Assembly: GCF_000621625.1 (NCBI RefSeq)
Contig: NZ_JHXV01000024.1
Span: forward strand, 1 to 64,000
Length of the DNA: 64,000 nt
Reading direction: 5' to 3'
Source: Crocinitomix catalasitica ATCC 23190
GTDB taxonomy: Bacteria > Bacteroidota > Bacteroidia > Flavobacteriales_D > Crocinitomicaceae
Below, piece after piece: positions 15,734 to 25,569 of this stretch. Each line of letters starts with the position of its first letter. Position 1 is the first letter of the stretch. A program made the translations under genes and the position numbers. Under the pieces are notes generated by a model that searched no databases, was not told the DNA's origin, and saw only the letters and a list, made by a program, of their open reading frames with translations.

Positions 15734-16090
15734 ATACCAAAGATACAAAAAATGAAACTAGAGTAATGGATTTTTTTTGAATATGAAAGTATGGTAATCC
15801 AATATTCCCCTCGTCCTTTGAAGTCTTTACGTAAGTTGATCTTCCTCGCGTTAGCGATAGTAGTGGATATCCTTTTTGTTTTTTAAGTACAATTTCTCAA
15901 AGTGGGCGCTGAGGTGGCTGCATAGGCAAGAGGAATAGAAATGCAAAAGGAAGACAAAAAGATAAGAACGAATAGCGCGACCGGGCATCAGCGGGGTAAC
16001 GCCCAAAAAAACATTAAAAATTAACCTTGATTCTTTGACGAATAAATCTCACTAAAAAAATCCTTATTATATTTAGATCAAAACAAATTT
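15734..16090. other. Gene-poor gap with a large inverted-repeat element
   Basis: There is no gene in these 357 bases. The middle and right parts (about 15844-16010) hold an imperfect inverted repeat that is clearly more GC-rich than the flanks (see the repeat entry). The last 80 bases are AT-rich and probably contain the promoter of the DUF2891 gene. Confidence 0.55.
15844..16010. repeat. Long imperfect inverted repeat (MITE-like)
   Basis: The left arm around 15848-15878 contains GCGTTAGCG followed by ATATCCTTTTTG. The right arm (about 15955-15977) contains CAAAAAGATAAG followed by AATAGCGC, its imperfect complement. Beyond the right arm is GGGC...GCCC (15983-16004) with GGGGTAACGCCC. I know similar GC-rich elements as dispersed intergenic repeats in Flavobacteriia genomes, but a second copy is not in this window. 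Confidence 0.5.
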
Positions 16091-17179
16091 ATGTTAGCAA
16101 GAATACTTGGAATTGCCTTATTATTTATTGGATTTACGGCTATTGCGCAAACGGAAAATACGCAAGAAGTAAAGGGGTTAGATTATGATGGAATGGTGAA
16201 ATTCGCTGAATTACCGCTGCATTGTATTGAGCAGGAGTACCCATACAAATTGGGGCAGGTGCTGACAGATTCGACGGACTTAAAAGGACCAAAAGCTTTG
16301 CATCCTATTTTTTACGGTTGTTTTGATTGGCATTCGTCTGTTCACGGGCATTGGTTATTGACGATGGCGATTAAAAACCATGTGAATACGCCTTTAAGTA
16401 TTGAGGCAACAGCGCTACTTGCCAAACAATTTACGGCGGAGAAAGTGGCGGCGGAATTGGCGTATTTCGAACCTAAATTGAACAAGTCGTTCGAACGCAC
16501 TTATGGTTGGGCTTGGATTTTGAAATTGCATGCGTCAATGCTGGATAGTTATGAGAAGGAGACGAAGGTTTGGGCGGAAACAATGGCGCCACTAACGAAT
16601 CATATTGTGGATGCCTATAAGGAGTTTTTACCGAAATTATTGTACCCAATTCGAGTGGGAGAACATACCAATACGGCCTTTGGTTTGAGTTTGGCATTGG
16701 ATTATGCAAGAGTAGCAAAAGACACGGCTTTTGAGGCGTTGATTGTGCAAAGAGCGAAGGATTTTTATATGGAGGATAAAGGATGTCCGTTAACATGGGA
16801 ACCGAGTGGTTATGATTTTATTTCACCTTGCTTACAAGAGGCAGAATTGATGTCGAAAGTATTGGATGAAAAAACTTTTAATAGTTGGTTAAAGGAATTT
16901 TTACCGGCTTTATTTTTACCTGATTTTAAGTTAGAACCGGGTAAAGTTTTGGATAGAACCGATGGTAAATTGGTGCATTTAGATGGGCTGAACTTCTCGA
17001 GAGCTTGGTGTTTTTACGCCATTGCAAAGAAGAATAATGACTTGAAAGATAGGATGGTGAAATTAGGTGATTTACATATTCAAGCGTCTAAAGAACAAGT
17101 GGTAGGCAGTGATTATATGGGCAGCCATTGGTTGGCTTCTTTTTTGGTTTATGCACTTGAAGCGAGAAAGGGATTGTAG
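16091..17179 (+). CDS. DUF2891 family secreted protein
   Basis: A 362-residue protein with a signal peptide (about 1-19, ending TAIAQ). The mature part matches DUF2891 along its length: HPIFYGCFDWHSSVHGHWLL (about 71-90), RTYGWAWILKLH (about 136-147), PIRVGEHTNTAFGLSLALDY (about 186-205) and CPLTWEPSGYDFISPCLQEA (about 232-251). The family has an alpha/alpha toroid look similar to some glycoside hydrolases or lyases. No activity is established that I know of. It stands alone, with about 210 bases before the next gene. Confidence 0.84.
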   Translation: MLARILGIALLFIGFTAIAQTENTQEVKGLDYDGMVKFAELPLHCIEQEYPYKLGQVLTDSTDLKGPKALHPIFYGCFDWHSSVHGHWLLTMAIKNHVNTPLSIEATALLAKQFTAEKVAAELAYFEPKLNKSFERTYGWAWILKLHASMLDSYEKETKVWAETMAPLTNHIVDAYKEFLPKLLYPIRVGEHTNTAFGLSLALDYARVAKDTAFEALIVQRAKDFYMEDKGCPLTWEPSGYDFISPCLQEAELMSKVLDEKTFNSWLKEFLPALFLPDFKLEPGKVLDRTDGKLVHLDGLNFSRAWCFYAIAKKNNDLKDRMVKLGDLHIQASKEQVVGSDYMGSHWLASFLVYALEARKGL

Positions 17180-17388
17180 GAGAAATAAATTTTCTTGGGT
17201 TACCTTCGTTTGATTTTGACATAAAATAAGTACAAGAGTCGAAAGATGCGCAGTTTTGATTTTTGATAAAATGTTTCACTCATTCCAATTTAATAAATAA
17301 TTACCGTGAATATTTTGATTTATGTTTTCGCATATATTCATCATGTTTAACGTTAACTTACAATTAAGTTGGTTTTAAACCTTTATCA

Positions 17389-19956
17389 ATGATGAAAAAA
17401 CTTCTTTTAATATCCGTTGTATTACCAATTTTTTCGTGGGCGATGCGAATTACCGATGTTGCTGACATTCCAGGAAATGAAAATGCTATAGAGACAATTG
17501 ATTTGTCGAATCAAGGTTTGACTGAATTGCCTTTGAGTATTCTAGATTGTACCAACTTAAAGCACTTGAATCTGTCAAATAATGGGCTGATTAAATTGCC
17601 AGAATATTTAAGTCAATTAAAACATTTAGAAGAACTTGATTTATCAGGGAACCAAGGTTTAAGTTTCGTTGATTTAGAAACGCTTTTCCTCACCAATAAT
17701 TGGCAGCTAAAAAAGCTTGATTTAGGTGATTGTCAAATGATTTTTATTCCGACTACCATTGGAGAACTTACCAATGTTGAGGTTTTGAACTTGGCAGGTA
17801 ATGAATTGAAAGCTTTGCCATATACCATCGTTAAATTAAGACATTTGAAAGATGTTGATTTATCAAGAAATAATTTAGAAGATATTTCATGGCAAGTTTT
17901 AAAATGGTGGGGCTTAAAAAAGTTAGATGTCTCAAATAACCCCAATTTAAAACTCGATAAATTATTGATGAGTTTAGGCTATTTTGAGCAAATAGATAAT
18001 TTGGTAATCAGTGAATTAAAAGATTTCCCGGATAATTTCGTTGCTTTAAATGTTAGGAGTCTTGAAGTTCGTAATTCGACGTTGAATACATTCCCTAGAA
18101 ATGACAAGTCGACGCAGATAAAACAGTTAAGTTTTATCAATTGTAAATTTGAAAACCCGGATCAATTTGTTGAGGTATTGAACAATAAAGTTTTCCCTGA
18201 GCATGTGAGAATTGAAGGTTGTACTGAACGTGAAATGATTCCTTTTTTAGGATTAAAAGCAGATAGCATTAGTGCACAAAACAATCAATTGACAACTGTT
18301 TTGCCTATTGTAGAAATGTCGTCGCTACGTTATTTAGATGTAAGAGGCAATCGCATTCCCAAAACTGAATTAAAGGAAATAAATAGGCTAAGACCTGAAA
18401 TCGATGTGCTTTTTGTTGAAAATATTACACCCAAAAAGGGAGTTGAAATTCCTTTGGAGAAGTTCAAAATAGAACCATTAATCCGCACAATTCAAGCAGG
18501 GATAGCGCAAGAATTAAAAATGGGTAAGACGACTTTAGATATTCCGGAAAATGGGTTTTTAACAGAAAATGGAGAGGTCTATTCTGGTGTTGTTTCAATG
18601 GAATACCAAGAATTTATGAATCCGCTAGATATCTTTTTAAGTGGAATAACAATGACGGCAGATTCGTTAGATGAGACATTTGTTTTTTCGTCAGGAGGAA
18701 TGTTTAACATGGTAGCGAAAGATGATCGAGACAATATGTTAAAGGTGAATCCATCAGCTCCAATTCGTATAAATTTTGAAAGCCCTTCGGCAGATCCAAA
18801 AATGAATCTCTATGCGTTAGACGAGGGTGGGGTTTGGGTGAATAAAGGAAAAGATGAAATTGTAGAACCTTTTAAAATCGATATGTCACTTGTTGATTCT
18901 GCAGTGGACATTGCTTTTAGAGATGCGATGAATCAAGACTTAGTTTTTTACGAAAATAGGTTTGTACCGAATGTGAAAAAGAATAGCCAGTTCAAGGCCT
19001 ATGAAGTCAATTTTACAGAATTATTTACACACAGAACAAGAAAATCTATCGATAGCCAGGGTTCGATGTTGTTAATTCGATCGACGAATTTGACAAAAAG
19101 TTTCGTTGGTAAAACGACGTTAATAATCGATGCCAATCAACCTGAACAATATGTTGAAAAGCTAAAACAAATTGCCAAAACCTGTAAAAAGGATTATGCG
19201 CAATTTCGCTATAAATCTACGTCAGCAAACAAAGTTTATAAATTAGACTATGATATTGGCCTAAACTATATTTCTGATATTGAATTGAATTTAGACAAAG
19301 AAAGCGATCGCTACAAATTGTCTTTTTATTTCCGAAATGAATTAATCGAAATTCCTGTTGTCTTGCGGTCAGCATTAAATAATCCTGTTCGTCGAGTTGA
19401 TATTTATAAGAAATTTCACAAACAATTATTGTCAGTTAAAAAGCAAGAATATAAATTGCAAATGAGCCAAAAACGTAAGGCAGATATCGCTATGGTGAAA
19501 TGGGTAAGTGCGATTCGAAATATTGCAAGAAATCGAGAAATATCTCGTCAAACTTACCTTGATCGAGTGGCGAGAGGTGATTTTAGTGCGAGTGTGGTGC
19601 GTGGTTTCAATTTGCCAAATTTCGGGATCTGCAATATTGATCAATTGAAGAGAATTAAGCAACCGAAACGAGTCCCAACGGATTTTGTAGCAATGGATGG
19701 AAATTCAATACCTAGAAGCATTAAAAGTGTTACAGTATTGGATTATGGGATCAATTCGGCGTTTTCATTTAATAATTTGAATTCAGCGAAGTATAGTGGG
19801 AAGAGTAAAACGGCAATTCTCGTTTTTTTCTCAAAAAATAGATTGGGTGTTTGGCGGTCATGGGAGCAATTCGATAAAGCCGATAAAATGGCTCTTGAAA
19901 TTTTAGAATTGGATGACATAAACAAAGTTGATCTAGCCGAAATAATTGGAGCATGA
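17389..19956 (+). CDS. Secreted leucine-rich-repeat protein with ZU5-like domain
   Basis: An 855-residue protein with a signal peptide (about 1-19; a second ATG three bases later is equally possible). Residues about 35-345 are leucine-rich repeats (for example LSNQGLTELPLSILDCTNLK, LNLSNNGLIKLPEYL). Then comes a domain with DIPENGF (about 384), SGITM (about 415), FVFSSGGMF (about 427) and NLYALDEGGVW (about 472), which matches the lipoprotein at 25570-26856 point for point. Nearer the C-terminus RGFNLPNFG (about 738) matches that protein's SGFGLYNFD. LRRs normally bind proteins, so surface or periplasmic binding is likely. It overlaps the next gene by ATGA. Confidence 0.8.
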   Translation: MMKKLLLISVVLPIFSWAMRITDVADIPGNENAIETIDLSNQGLTELPLSILDCTNLKHLNLSNNGLIKLPEYLSQLKHLEELDLSGNQGLSFVDLETLFLTNNWQLKKLDLGDCQMIFIPTTIGELTNVEVLNLAGNELKALPYTIVKLRHLKDVDLSRNNLEDISWQVLKWWGLKKLDVSNNPNLKLDKLLMSLGYFEQIDNLVISELKDFPDNFVALNVRSLEVRNSTLNTFPRNDKSTQIKQLSFINCKFENPDQFVEVLNNKVFPEHVRIEGCTEREMIPFLGLKADSISAQNNQLTTVLPIVEMSSLRYLDVRGNRIPKTELKEINRLRPEIDVLFVENITPKKGVEIPLEKFKIEPLIRTIQAGIAQELKMGKTTLDIPENGFLTENGEVYSGVVSMEYQEFMNPLDIFLSGITMTADSLDETFVFSSGGMFNMVAKDDRDNMLKVNPSAPIRINFESPSADPKMNLYALDEGGVWVNKGKDEIVEPFKIDMSLVDSAVDIAFRDAMNQDLVFYENRFVPNVKKNSQFKAYEVNFTELFTHRTRKSIDSQGSMLLIRSTNLTKSFVGKTTLIIDANQPEQYVEKLKQIAKTCKKDYAQFRYKSTSANKVYKLDYDIGLNYISDIELNLDKESDRYKLSFYFRNELIEIPVVLRSALNNPVRRVDIYKKFHKQLLSVKKQEYKLQMSQKRKADIAMVKWVSAIRNIARNREISRQTYLDRVARGDFSASVVRGFNLPNFGICNIDQLKRIKQPKRVPTDFVAMDGNSIPRSIKSVTVLDYGINSAFSFNNLNSAKYSGKSKTAILVFFSKNRLGVWRSWEQFDKADKMALEILELDDINKVDLAEIIGA

Positions 19957-20690
19957 TGAAAATCTTTTTAAGTATGATTTTCCTAATGTTCTGTTTTGTT
20001 GGGATTTCGCAAAAGCAAATATTTTATGACCATATTTCCGCAGCAGAAACTAAGTTTTTCGAATTGACTGCACCTACAAATGAAACTGTAGATGTAGTTA
20101 ATTTAAATACGGATAATTTAAGTGGGAAAATTATGTTCGCTTGGAACGATGTCCGAAAAAAGAAAGGCCGTGTTGCGCTGACACAGAGCATTCCATTAAA
20201 ACAATATTCTTTTGGTGCACAGCAGTACTTTCACCGGTCATATTACCAGAAAAAATCAACAGAAGAGAAGTTGAAGATTTATACCGAGAGAGGACTTCGG
20301 TTTTTAGATGCACCATGCCGTCACTTCCAGGTGGCGGCATTTACGGTTAATATAGTTGATTTACATTCTTTTCAGCGGTTTTATTTTGATAAGAGTGATG
20401 GTGAAACGCCTTTAGGATTATTCTTAGGGAAACGACCGAAGTCCACAAATCCGGATTCGGATAATTATGAAGAACCTGTTCCAATTTCGTATTTAACAGA
20501 AAACGAATTGGTTGAAAATATTTTAGTAGATATTCGTCGGAGAATAGGCAATGAAATGTACAGTAAAGACTATGAGAATTTTGCAATAGAGATCATTGTG
20601 AATGACAATACTTTATTCCGCCGTAAAATTCCAACAGCCAATGTTTTGGTTATTATTGCTGGCAAGCAGTTGCAGAAAGTGAGAGGGTAG
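19953..20690 (+). CDS. Exported protein of unknown family
   Basis: A 245-residue protein with a signal peptide (about 1-20, MFCFVGISQ). I recognise no domain. Visible traits are a Tyr/Phe-rich middle (RSYYQKK, CRHFQVAAF), a YEEPVPISYLTENELVENIL segment (about 174-193) and a basic C-terminus. It overlaps the LRR gene by four bases, so the two are probably translated together and may act together. It converges on the AsmA-like gene, whose stop is 22 bases away. Confidence 0.7.
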   Translation: MMKIFLSMIFLMFCFVGISQKQIFYDHISAAETKFFELTAPTNETVDVVNLNTDNLSGKIMFAWNDVRKKKGRVALTQSIPLKQYSFGAQQYFHRSYYQKKSTEEKLKIYTERGLRFLDAPCRHFQVAAFTVNIVDLHSFQRFYFDKSDGETPLGLFLGKRPKSTNPDSDNYEEPVPISYLTENELVENILVDIRRRIGNEMYSKDYENFAIEIIVNDNTLFRRKIPTANVLVIIAGKQLQKVRG

Positions 20691-20712
20691 GTTGAAATTC
20701 AGAATGCCGGTA

Positions 20713-22161
20713 TCAAATGATCGTATTTTTCATACCTTCTAATATAAAGCGCCAAGCATAACTCCACATTGACCTGGTTGGATCACGTTCAAAACGATGA
20801 ACCTCGCTATGTTTTTCTATTGGAGGATTGAGGAGCTTACTCGCAATAAAAGAAAGCACTTTACGCTGCTTACCTCTTTTGTTATAGATATCTAAAGCAA
20901 TATCTTGTGATTGAATCATAAATGTACCATTAGCAGTTCCTCTACTTACCATATTTGCTCTTAATTCTGTAATTAACCCACGTAATTTAACGTTTACAGA
21001 TGGTCGAAGTACACTATTCAAAGCATTGGTTTCAATGTTTACCGCATGCACGTCTAACTTAAAGGTTTCAACTTCGGCAAATTGATCATAAGAAATATCT
21101 ACATCAACATTTGACTTGGGGCTCAAAGCAAAACTTCCTTTTAGTAGGGCATTTTCATTTCTTTCTGGTAGATTATGAATATGTATTAGTCGTGCATTCA
21201 CTTTATTCAAATCAATCTCGCTTAGTTTTCCATCCGATTCTTTCATTGAATAATGAATGGTCGAATTTTTAGTTTCCAATGCTTTGCAGTCGATCTTAAA
21301 ATTGAGTTGCTGAATCATTTGTCCATAAGTCAGCTTATTTTTTGAGTAATTGGGGATTGATTTGTCGCGATAAACAGCTAATTGGAACGAGTCAATTTGA
21401 ATTTCATTCACTATAATTTTTTCCAATTTATTATTTGTCGCTACGAAATCAATGCTATCAATTTGCAAGTGATGCGCCATTAACGACAAATGATCTTTTT
21501 GTTCTGGTATGTGGTTAATATAATCAGCTTTTGAATAACGGGTCAAGACACTAAACGAATCTATTAGAACTTGATGATTATGATATGTGATGTGATCCAT
21601 TCGAATGTCGTGTAGATCTCCGGTGTATTGCTGTAGATACTTAATTTTTAATGTGTCAAATTGACTAAGACGAATATCAGACAAATTACGAAGCGTAGCT
21701 TGCAAATCAACCTGTAAAAGGCGGGTAATTGTATCCGTCTTGCCAATACTATCTTTAACTAGCGAATAATAATCCAGTCCTGCTATTTCGACCTTCCTTA
21801 AAGTAATAGGCTTTTGTTCACTTTTTGTGCTTTTATTCGATTGAGTAGAATCCTGCTTAAAATGATTCAGTTTTACATTTTTTACTATAGACTTCCGTAT
21901 AAGGATGGTATCTGAAGCTATAATTTTCATGATACCGATACGCAAACTAACTTCCTCGGCTTCTAATTCAAATAATTCATTGCTGAATTTTAAGTTTTTG
22001 AAAGCAATGTCTCCGGAAAAACTCAAATTATATTCCGAATAAGTCAAGTGTTCTTGCTTCGATAATTCCTTCTCAATATACCATTCAAGCGAGAAAATTG
22101 CACCAATATATAGTATTGCAAAAGCAGCAAGTACGATAATTATTTTCTTTAATGCTTTCAT
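20713..22161 (-). CDS. AsmA/DUF748-like envelope protein
   Basis: A 482-residue protein with one N-terminal membrane segment (about 7-27) and a long periplasmic part of alternating beta-strands. N-terminal phrasing such as [21 protein letters not shown] and repeated short 'I.S....N' strands resemble AsmA-like bridge proteins. It is smaller than AsmA or TamB, and I see no clear AsmA C-terminal signature, so the assignment is tentative. Such proteins are thought to move or shield lipids between membranes. It follows the giant WG-repeat gene by 59 bases on the same strand and is probably its operon partner. Confidence 0.55.
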   Translation of the reverse strand: MKALKKIIIVLAAFAILYIGAIFSLEWYIEKELSKQEHLTYSEYNLSFSGDIAFKNLKFSNELFELEAEEVSLRIGIMKIIASDTILIRKSIVKNVKLNHFKQDSTQSNKSTKSEQKPITLRKVEIAGLDYYSLVKDSIGKTDTITRLLQVDLQATLRNLSDIRLSQFDTLKIKYLQQYTGDLHDIRMDHITYHNHQVLIDSFSVLTRYSKADYINHIPEQKDHLSLMAHHLQIDSIDFVATNNKLEKIIVNEIQIDSFQLAVYRDKSIPNYSKNKLTYGQMIQQLNFKIDCKALETKNSTIHYSMKESDGKLSEIDLNKVNARLIHIHNLPERNENALLKGSFALSPKSNVDVDISYDQFAEVETFKLDVHAVNIETNALNSVLRPSVNVKLRGLITELRANMVSRGTANGTFMIQSQDIALDIYNKRGKQRKVLSFIASKLLNPPIEKHSEVHRFERDPTRSMWSYAWRFILEGMKNTII

Positions 22162-22220
22162 TGGGATGTTTGAAATATGAAAGATATGGTTTTTGTGAAT
22201 TACAATAACAAAAACTTCCT

Positions 22221-25200
22221 TTATTGCGGATTAAAAATCATTGTACCAGTGTGATGATAATAACCAAAGGAATTGAAAAAACTAACTTGAAAATAATCGT
22301 CTTCAGCTTTAATTTGGTGATAATTAATGGGAATAATTTCTTCGCCTAAATCATTATAAAGTCCAACCAATCTATTCTCATTCAATAAATAAAGTTGATT
22401 AGAAATTGGGTCGATGCTTTGAAAAGATAACGCTTCGTTTAGAAAACCATCATATAAATAATCAATATTTTGATCCGTAACGATTAATTGATCCTCTTGA
22501 ATCGCTTTAATATTATCGAAAGGAAAATCGTTCAGTTTAACACCTTGCTCATTGTATAAATCATACATTTTATTCTTTAATGTTGCTTTGTAAAATGTCG
22601 AATTATACGCTTCTATTTCTGTGTAAACGTAGGGAAGGATCGTTTCACCATACTTATTGATTATCCCAAAACCATCTTTAGTTCTAATGATATAATGCGA
22701 CAAAAGATGTTCAACTTGATAAACCATGCTGTCAATTATTGACTGGCCTTCAATATCTATAAGCAATCTTTTTTTGTCGTGTTTGACTAAAAACCAATTC
22801 GGATTAATAGTTGTTTTTACTTCACTGTAAACGGGTTTTGTTAAAGTGTCTAATGCAAAGTTTAAAAATCCAAAATCTCTTGTTGGACCTTCGTATACTA
22901 TCCCGGTTGAAACCACTTTTTCGACGGAGGCCATTTTTTTAATCAAGGGCTCATTCGTCTTTAAATCATATAAGATATAATTATTTTTCTTTTTGAGTAA
23001 AAGCTTTTCTTCCGCTAGAGAATATCCTACGATTCTTGTCTTTTTGGGCAGCATTAAATCATGCCCAATTTTGTGAAGGTGCAATTGTTTACCTCGATCA
23101 ATATAAACAATATATTCATCGTTAAAATCAACTACCTCTTTGCAAATGTCGGAATTGACAATAGTATCTTCTTTGGCATTGATAATGACAGTTCCCTTTC
23201 TGTTTTCTATCGCAAAACAACCATTACTGAGGTCGTGTAACTTCCTTGCCTTTACAGGACTGATAATATAACCTCCATCTGCATCAATAAATGATTTTTT
23301 ACCTTGAACTATAATTGCTGCTTTATCATTTACGAATGGGAGAATATAATCGAATTTTGTATTCGTTATGGCTTGCAAAGTAGTGTCTAATAATTGCCAA
23401 CCTTTTTCACCGTTGACTTTCGTCATCCAGCTGCCGTTATAATAATTCTTAATTTCTGAAATTTCGGTTTTTGCAGTCAGCCCTGTAAACCGATCATAAA
23501 TATAGTTTTGATTCGTTGATTGATGAATTTCAAAATAGGATTTTCCTGCAACAATTTTTCTCTCTATAAATTCAGCTTCAAGCGGAATTATAATTTTAAG
23601 TGTTGTGTCAATTACACCCCATTTTTTATTCTTTACGACGATTGCTAAACCATCCTTAAAAGGCAATGCATGATCGAATGGAATGTCATTTAATATGGCA
23701 CCTTTTTCATTCAAAAAATACCATTCACCACCTTGAATTGATATGAATTTTTCGTCGTCATCTATTCTTTTTTGATTCGCGTTAATATCATTTAAACATT
23801 GCCATGTAGTGGATATTGAATACCTTTTTTGTTTCGCAGTCAACATTTTTGTTCCCCCTTTGCAAACCAATAAAAATCCATCTTGATAGTTGGCGTAATA
23901 AGTTAAGTCTTTCCATACAGTTTTGAAATTACGGTCCACCAATATTAAATTTTTATCGAATGCTCTAATTAATGTCCGGGTCGATGAAATATCTTCAAAA
24001 TTAATTGATGCGAATACTTGTTTTGAAATGTACTTTTTTAAGTGATGATCAACCAGATAAAACGGATGCCCATACCACGCAAAAGTGTTTTCACTCAGTT
24101 CTACTTTAGTTCGAATCATTTTTGCATTATTACCCCTAATTGGGATGTATGCCTGGGTGAATCCGAGGTTATCACGAATATTAATGAATGAGAATTTTGG
24201 AATTAGAATGATTGAATCATTCTCATCTTTTAGTCCCCAATTTCCCATCTCTTTTTTAACGGTATCTTTGACAGGCACGTATAAGATGGGTCTAAACCAT
24301 CCAAAACGGTTTACATCTTCAGTATCACCAAAACGAATCCTAGTTGAAGGCTGCTTTGGATAAATTTCTTTCTCAATGCCAATTGACATATAATCATTAA
24401 ATTCTTTTCGTTCCCCAAAAACACCATCCTCAGAGATTGTATATATTACCATTTTCTCTTTGGTATAACATTTTACGGCCTTTTCAAATACACTGATTTT
24501 TGTAAAGATGGTATCTTCTAGTTGCTGTCCTGAATTTGTATACAGTCCATATTTCTCATTTTTAACCGTCACAAAATTGTAGGGGTAGGACTTTATATTA
24601 TCGTAATCGGCAGTAATTAATTCTTTCCCTGTCGAAGCGTATACGCCGTACTGGTCAAAGTCACTTACAAAATAAGCGCCATCAATCTCTTCTATAGATG
24701 TATATTTTGGTGGTACAATAACTTTATCGCTCAATAAACTATGTACGCCGTATTGACCATTCAATGTATAGATAATAACCGTAGAACTCAAACTAACAAT
24801 ATCGTCAAGGGGTGGGATCGTATACACTTTATCCATTTCGGGTAAATAAAGCAGCCTTTTATTGTCTTTTGTTGCGATAAAATACTGGTCTTTTAATAAT
24901 CGAATATAATTTACTTTTGGTCCAATTTGTTTTAAATCAGCCATCCGAAAGATTCGAAAAATATACTCCTTTGTATTTATAATTCCATACTGATCATTAA
25001 CTTGCTCGTATGAAGTTACTTTGTCCAATAGCATCGCTTTCTCCTTTTTTGAATATAAAATAGACGTACTATCCGCTGTCGATAAAAGTATTAATTCTGG
25101 AAAATTTTCAAAATATCCGGTTGCATTACTCCGAATAAATTTGTTCGAATTGGCAAGAAAAAACTGATACTCATCTTGCTTTTTCAACAAAAACAATTCG

Positions 25201-25568
25201 GGTGATAAAAGATGGATTGCGTCATATTCAAGCGGCAAAATTTCTTTCCCTAATACAACTAAATTAAATTTTTCATCTTTATTTGCACTATACGAAACGG
25301 AGTCGTGTATGAAGATGTTTTTGTATTCGGCTTTTTGTAAAACTTGTCCATTTTTGTCTAATAAACCTCTTTTGTTGAGGTGTGTAAAAAGATAAACATT
25401 GGCCGTTGCATTATAAGTAATATGGTCATATCGCAAGGACAATACTTCAGTTCCATCAGCTCGAACCAATCCCCATTTACCATTTTTAGCTACAGGGAAC
25501 AGTCGCTGTTGTCCATAACCTAAGGTAATTGTAAATAGAAAAATAAGACTTGAACACAACCATTTCAT
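22221..25568 (-). CDS. Giant secreted WG-repeat protein
   Basis: A 1115-residue protein counted from the ATG at 25568. The frame continues upstream, but that part lies inside the lipoprotein gene, whereas [20 protein letters not shown] is a clean signal peptide. The mature protein contains many WG repeats ([12 protein letters not shown] near 26; then [37 protein letters not shown]), interrupted by less regular 50-100-residue stretches. It starts one base after the stop of the lipoprotein gene, so coupling is tight. The AsmA-like gene follows. Whether it binds a ligand or is structural is unknown. It is far larger than the WG protein at 266-1921. Confidence 0.83.
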   Translation of the reverse strand: MKWLCSSLIFLFTITLGYGQQRLFPVAKNGKWGLVRADGTEVLSLRYDHITYNATANVYLFTHLNKRGLLDKNGQVLQKAEYKNIFIHDSVSYSANKDEKFNLVVLGKEILPLEYDAIHLLSPELFLLKKQDEYQFFLANSNKFIRSNATGYFENFPELILLSTADSTSILYSKKEKAMLLDKVTSYEQVNDQYGIINTKEYIFRIFRMADLKQIGPKVNYIRLLKDQYFIATKDNKRLLYLPEMDKVYTIPPLDDIVSLSSTVIIYTLNGQYGVHSLLSDKVIVPPKYTSIEEIDGAYFVSDFDQYGVYASTGKELITADYDNIKSYPYNFVTVKNEKYGLYTNSGQQLEDTIFTKISVFEKAVKCYTKEKMVIYTISEDGVFGERKEFNDYMSIGIEKEIYPKQPSTRIRFGDTEDVNRFGWFRPILYVPVKDTVKKEMGNWGLKDENDSIILIPKFSFINIRDNLGFTQAYIPIRGNNAKMIRTKVELSENTFAWYGHPFYLVDHHLKKYISKQVFASINFEDISSTRTLIRAFDKNLILVDRNFKTVWKDLTYYANYQDGFLLVCKGGTKMLTAKQKRYSISTTWQCLNDINANQKRIDDDEKFISIQGGEWYFLNEKGAILNDIPFDHALPFKDGLAIVVKNKKWGVIDTTLKIIIPLEAEFIERKIVAGKSYFEIHQSTNQNYIYDRFTGLTAKTEISEIKNYYNGSWMTKVNGEKGWQLLDTTLQAITNTKFDYILPFVNDKAAIIVQGKKSFIDADGGYIISPVKARKLHDLSNGCFAIENRKGTVIINAKEDTIVNSDICKEVVDFNDEYIVYIDRGKQLHLHKIGHDLMLPKKTRIVGYSLAEEKLLLKKKNNYILYDLKTNEPLIKKMASVEKVVSTGIVYEGPTRDFGFLNFALDTLTKPVYSEVKTTINPNWFLVKHDKKRLLIDIEGQSIIDSMVYQVEHLLSHYIIRTKDGFGIINKYGETILPYVYTEIEAYNSTFYKATLKNKMYDLYNEQGVKLNDFPFDNIKAIQEDQLIVTDQNIDYLYDGFLNEALSFQSIDPISNQLYLLNENRLVGLYNDLGEEIIPINYHQIKAEDDYFQVSFFNSFGYYHHTGTMIFNPQ

Positions 25569-25569
25569 G

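Noticed and set aside
16473-16796. 107-codon frame antisense to the DUF2891 gene
   Set aside because: It lies wholly inside the DUF2891 coding region, whose conserved blocks are clear; the antisense product is Pro/Ser-rich and featureless.
22221-25568. Short repeated motifs that might be mistaken for a CRISPR or satellite array
   Set aside because: The repetition is at the protein level (WG repeats) and the DNA repeats are degenerate and in frame; no direct repeats with equal spacers were seen.
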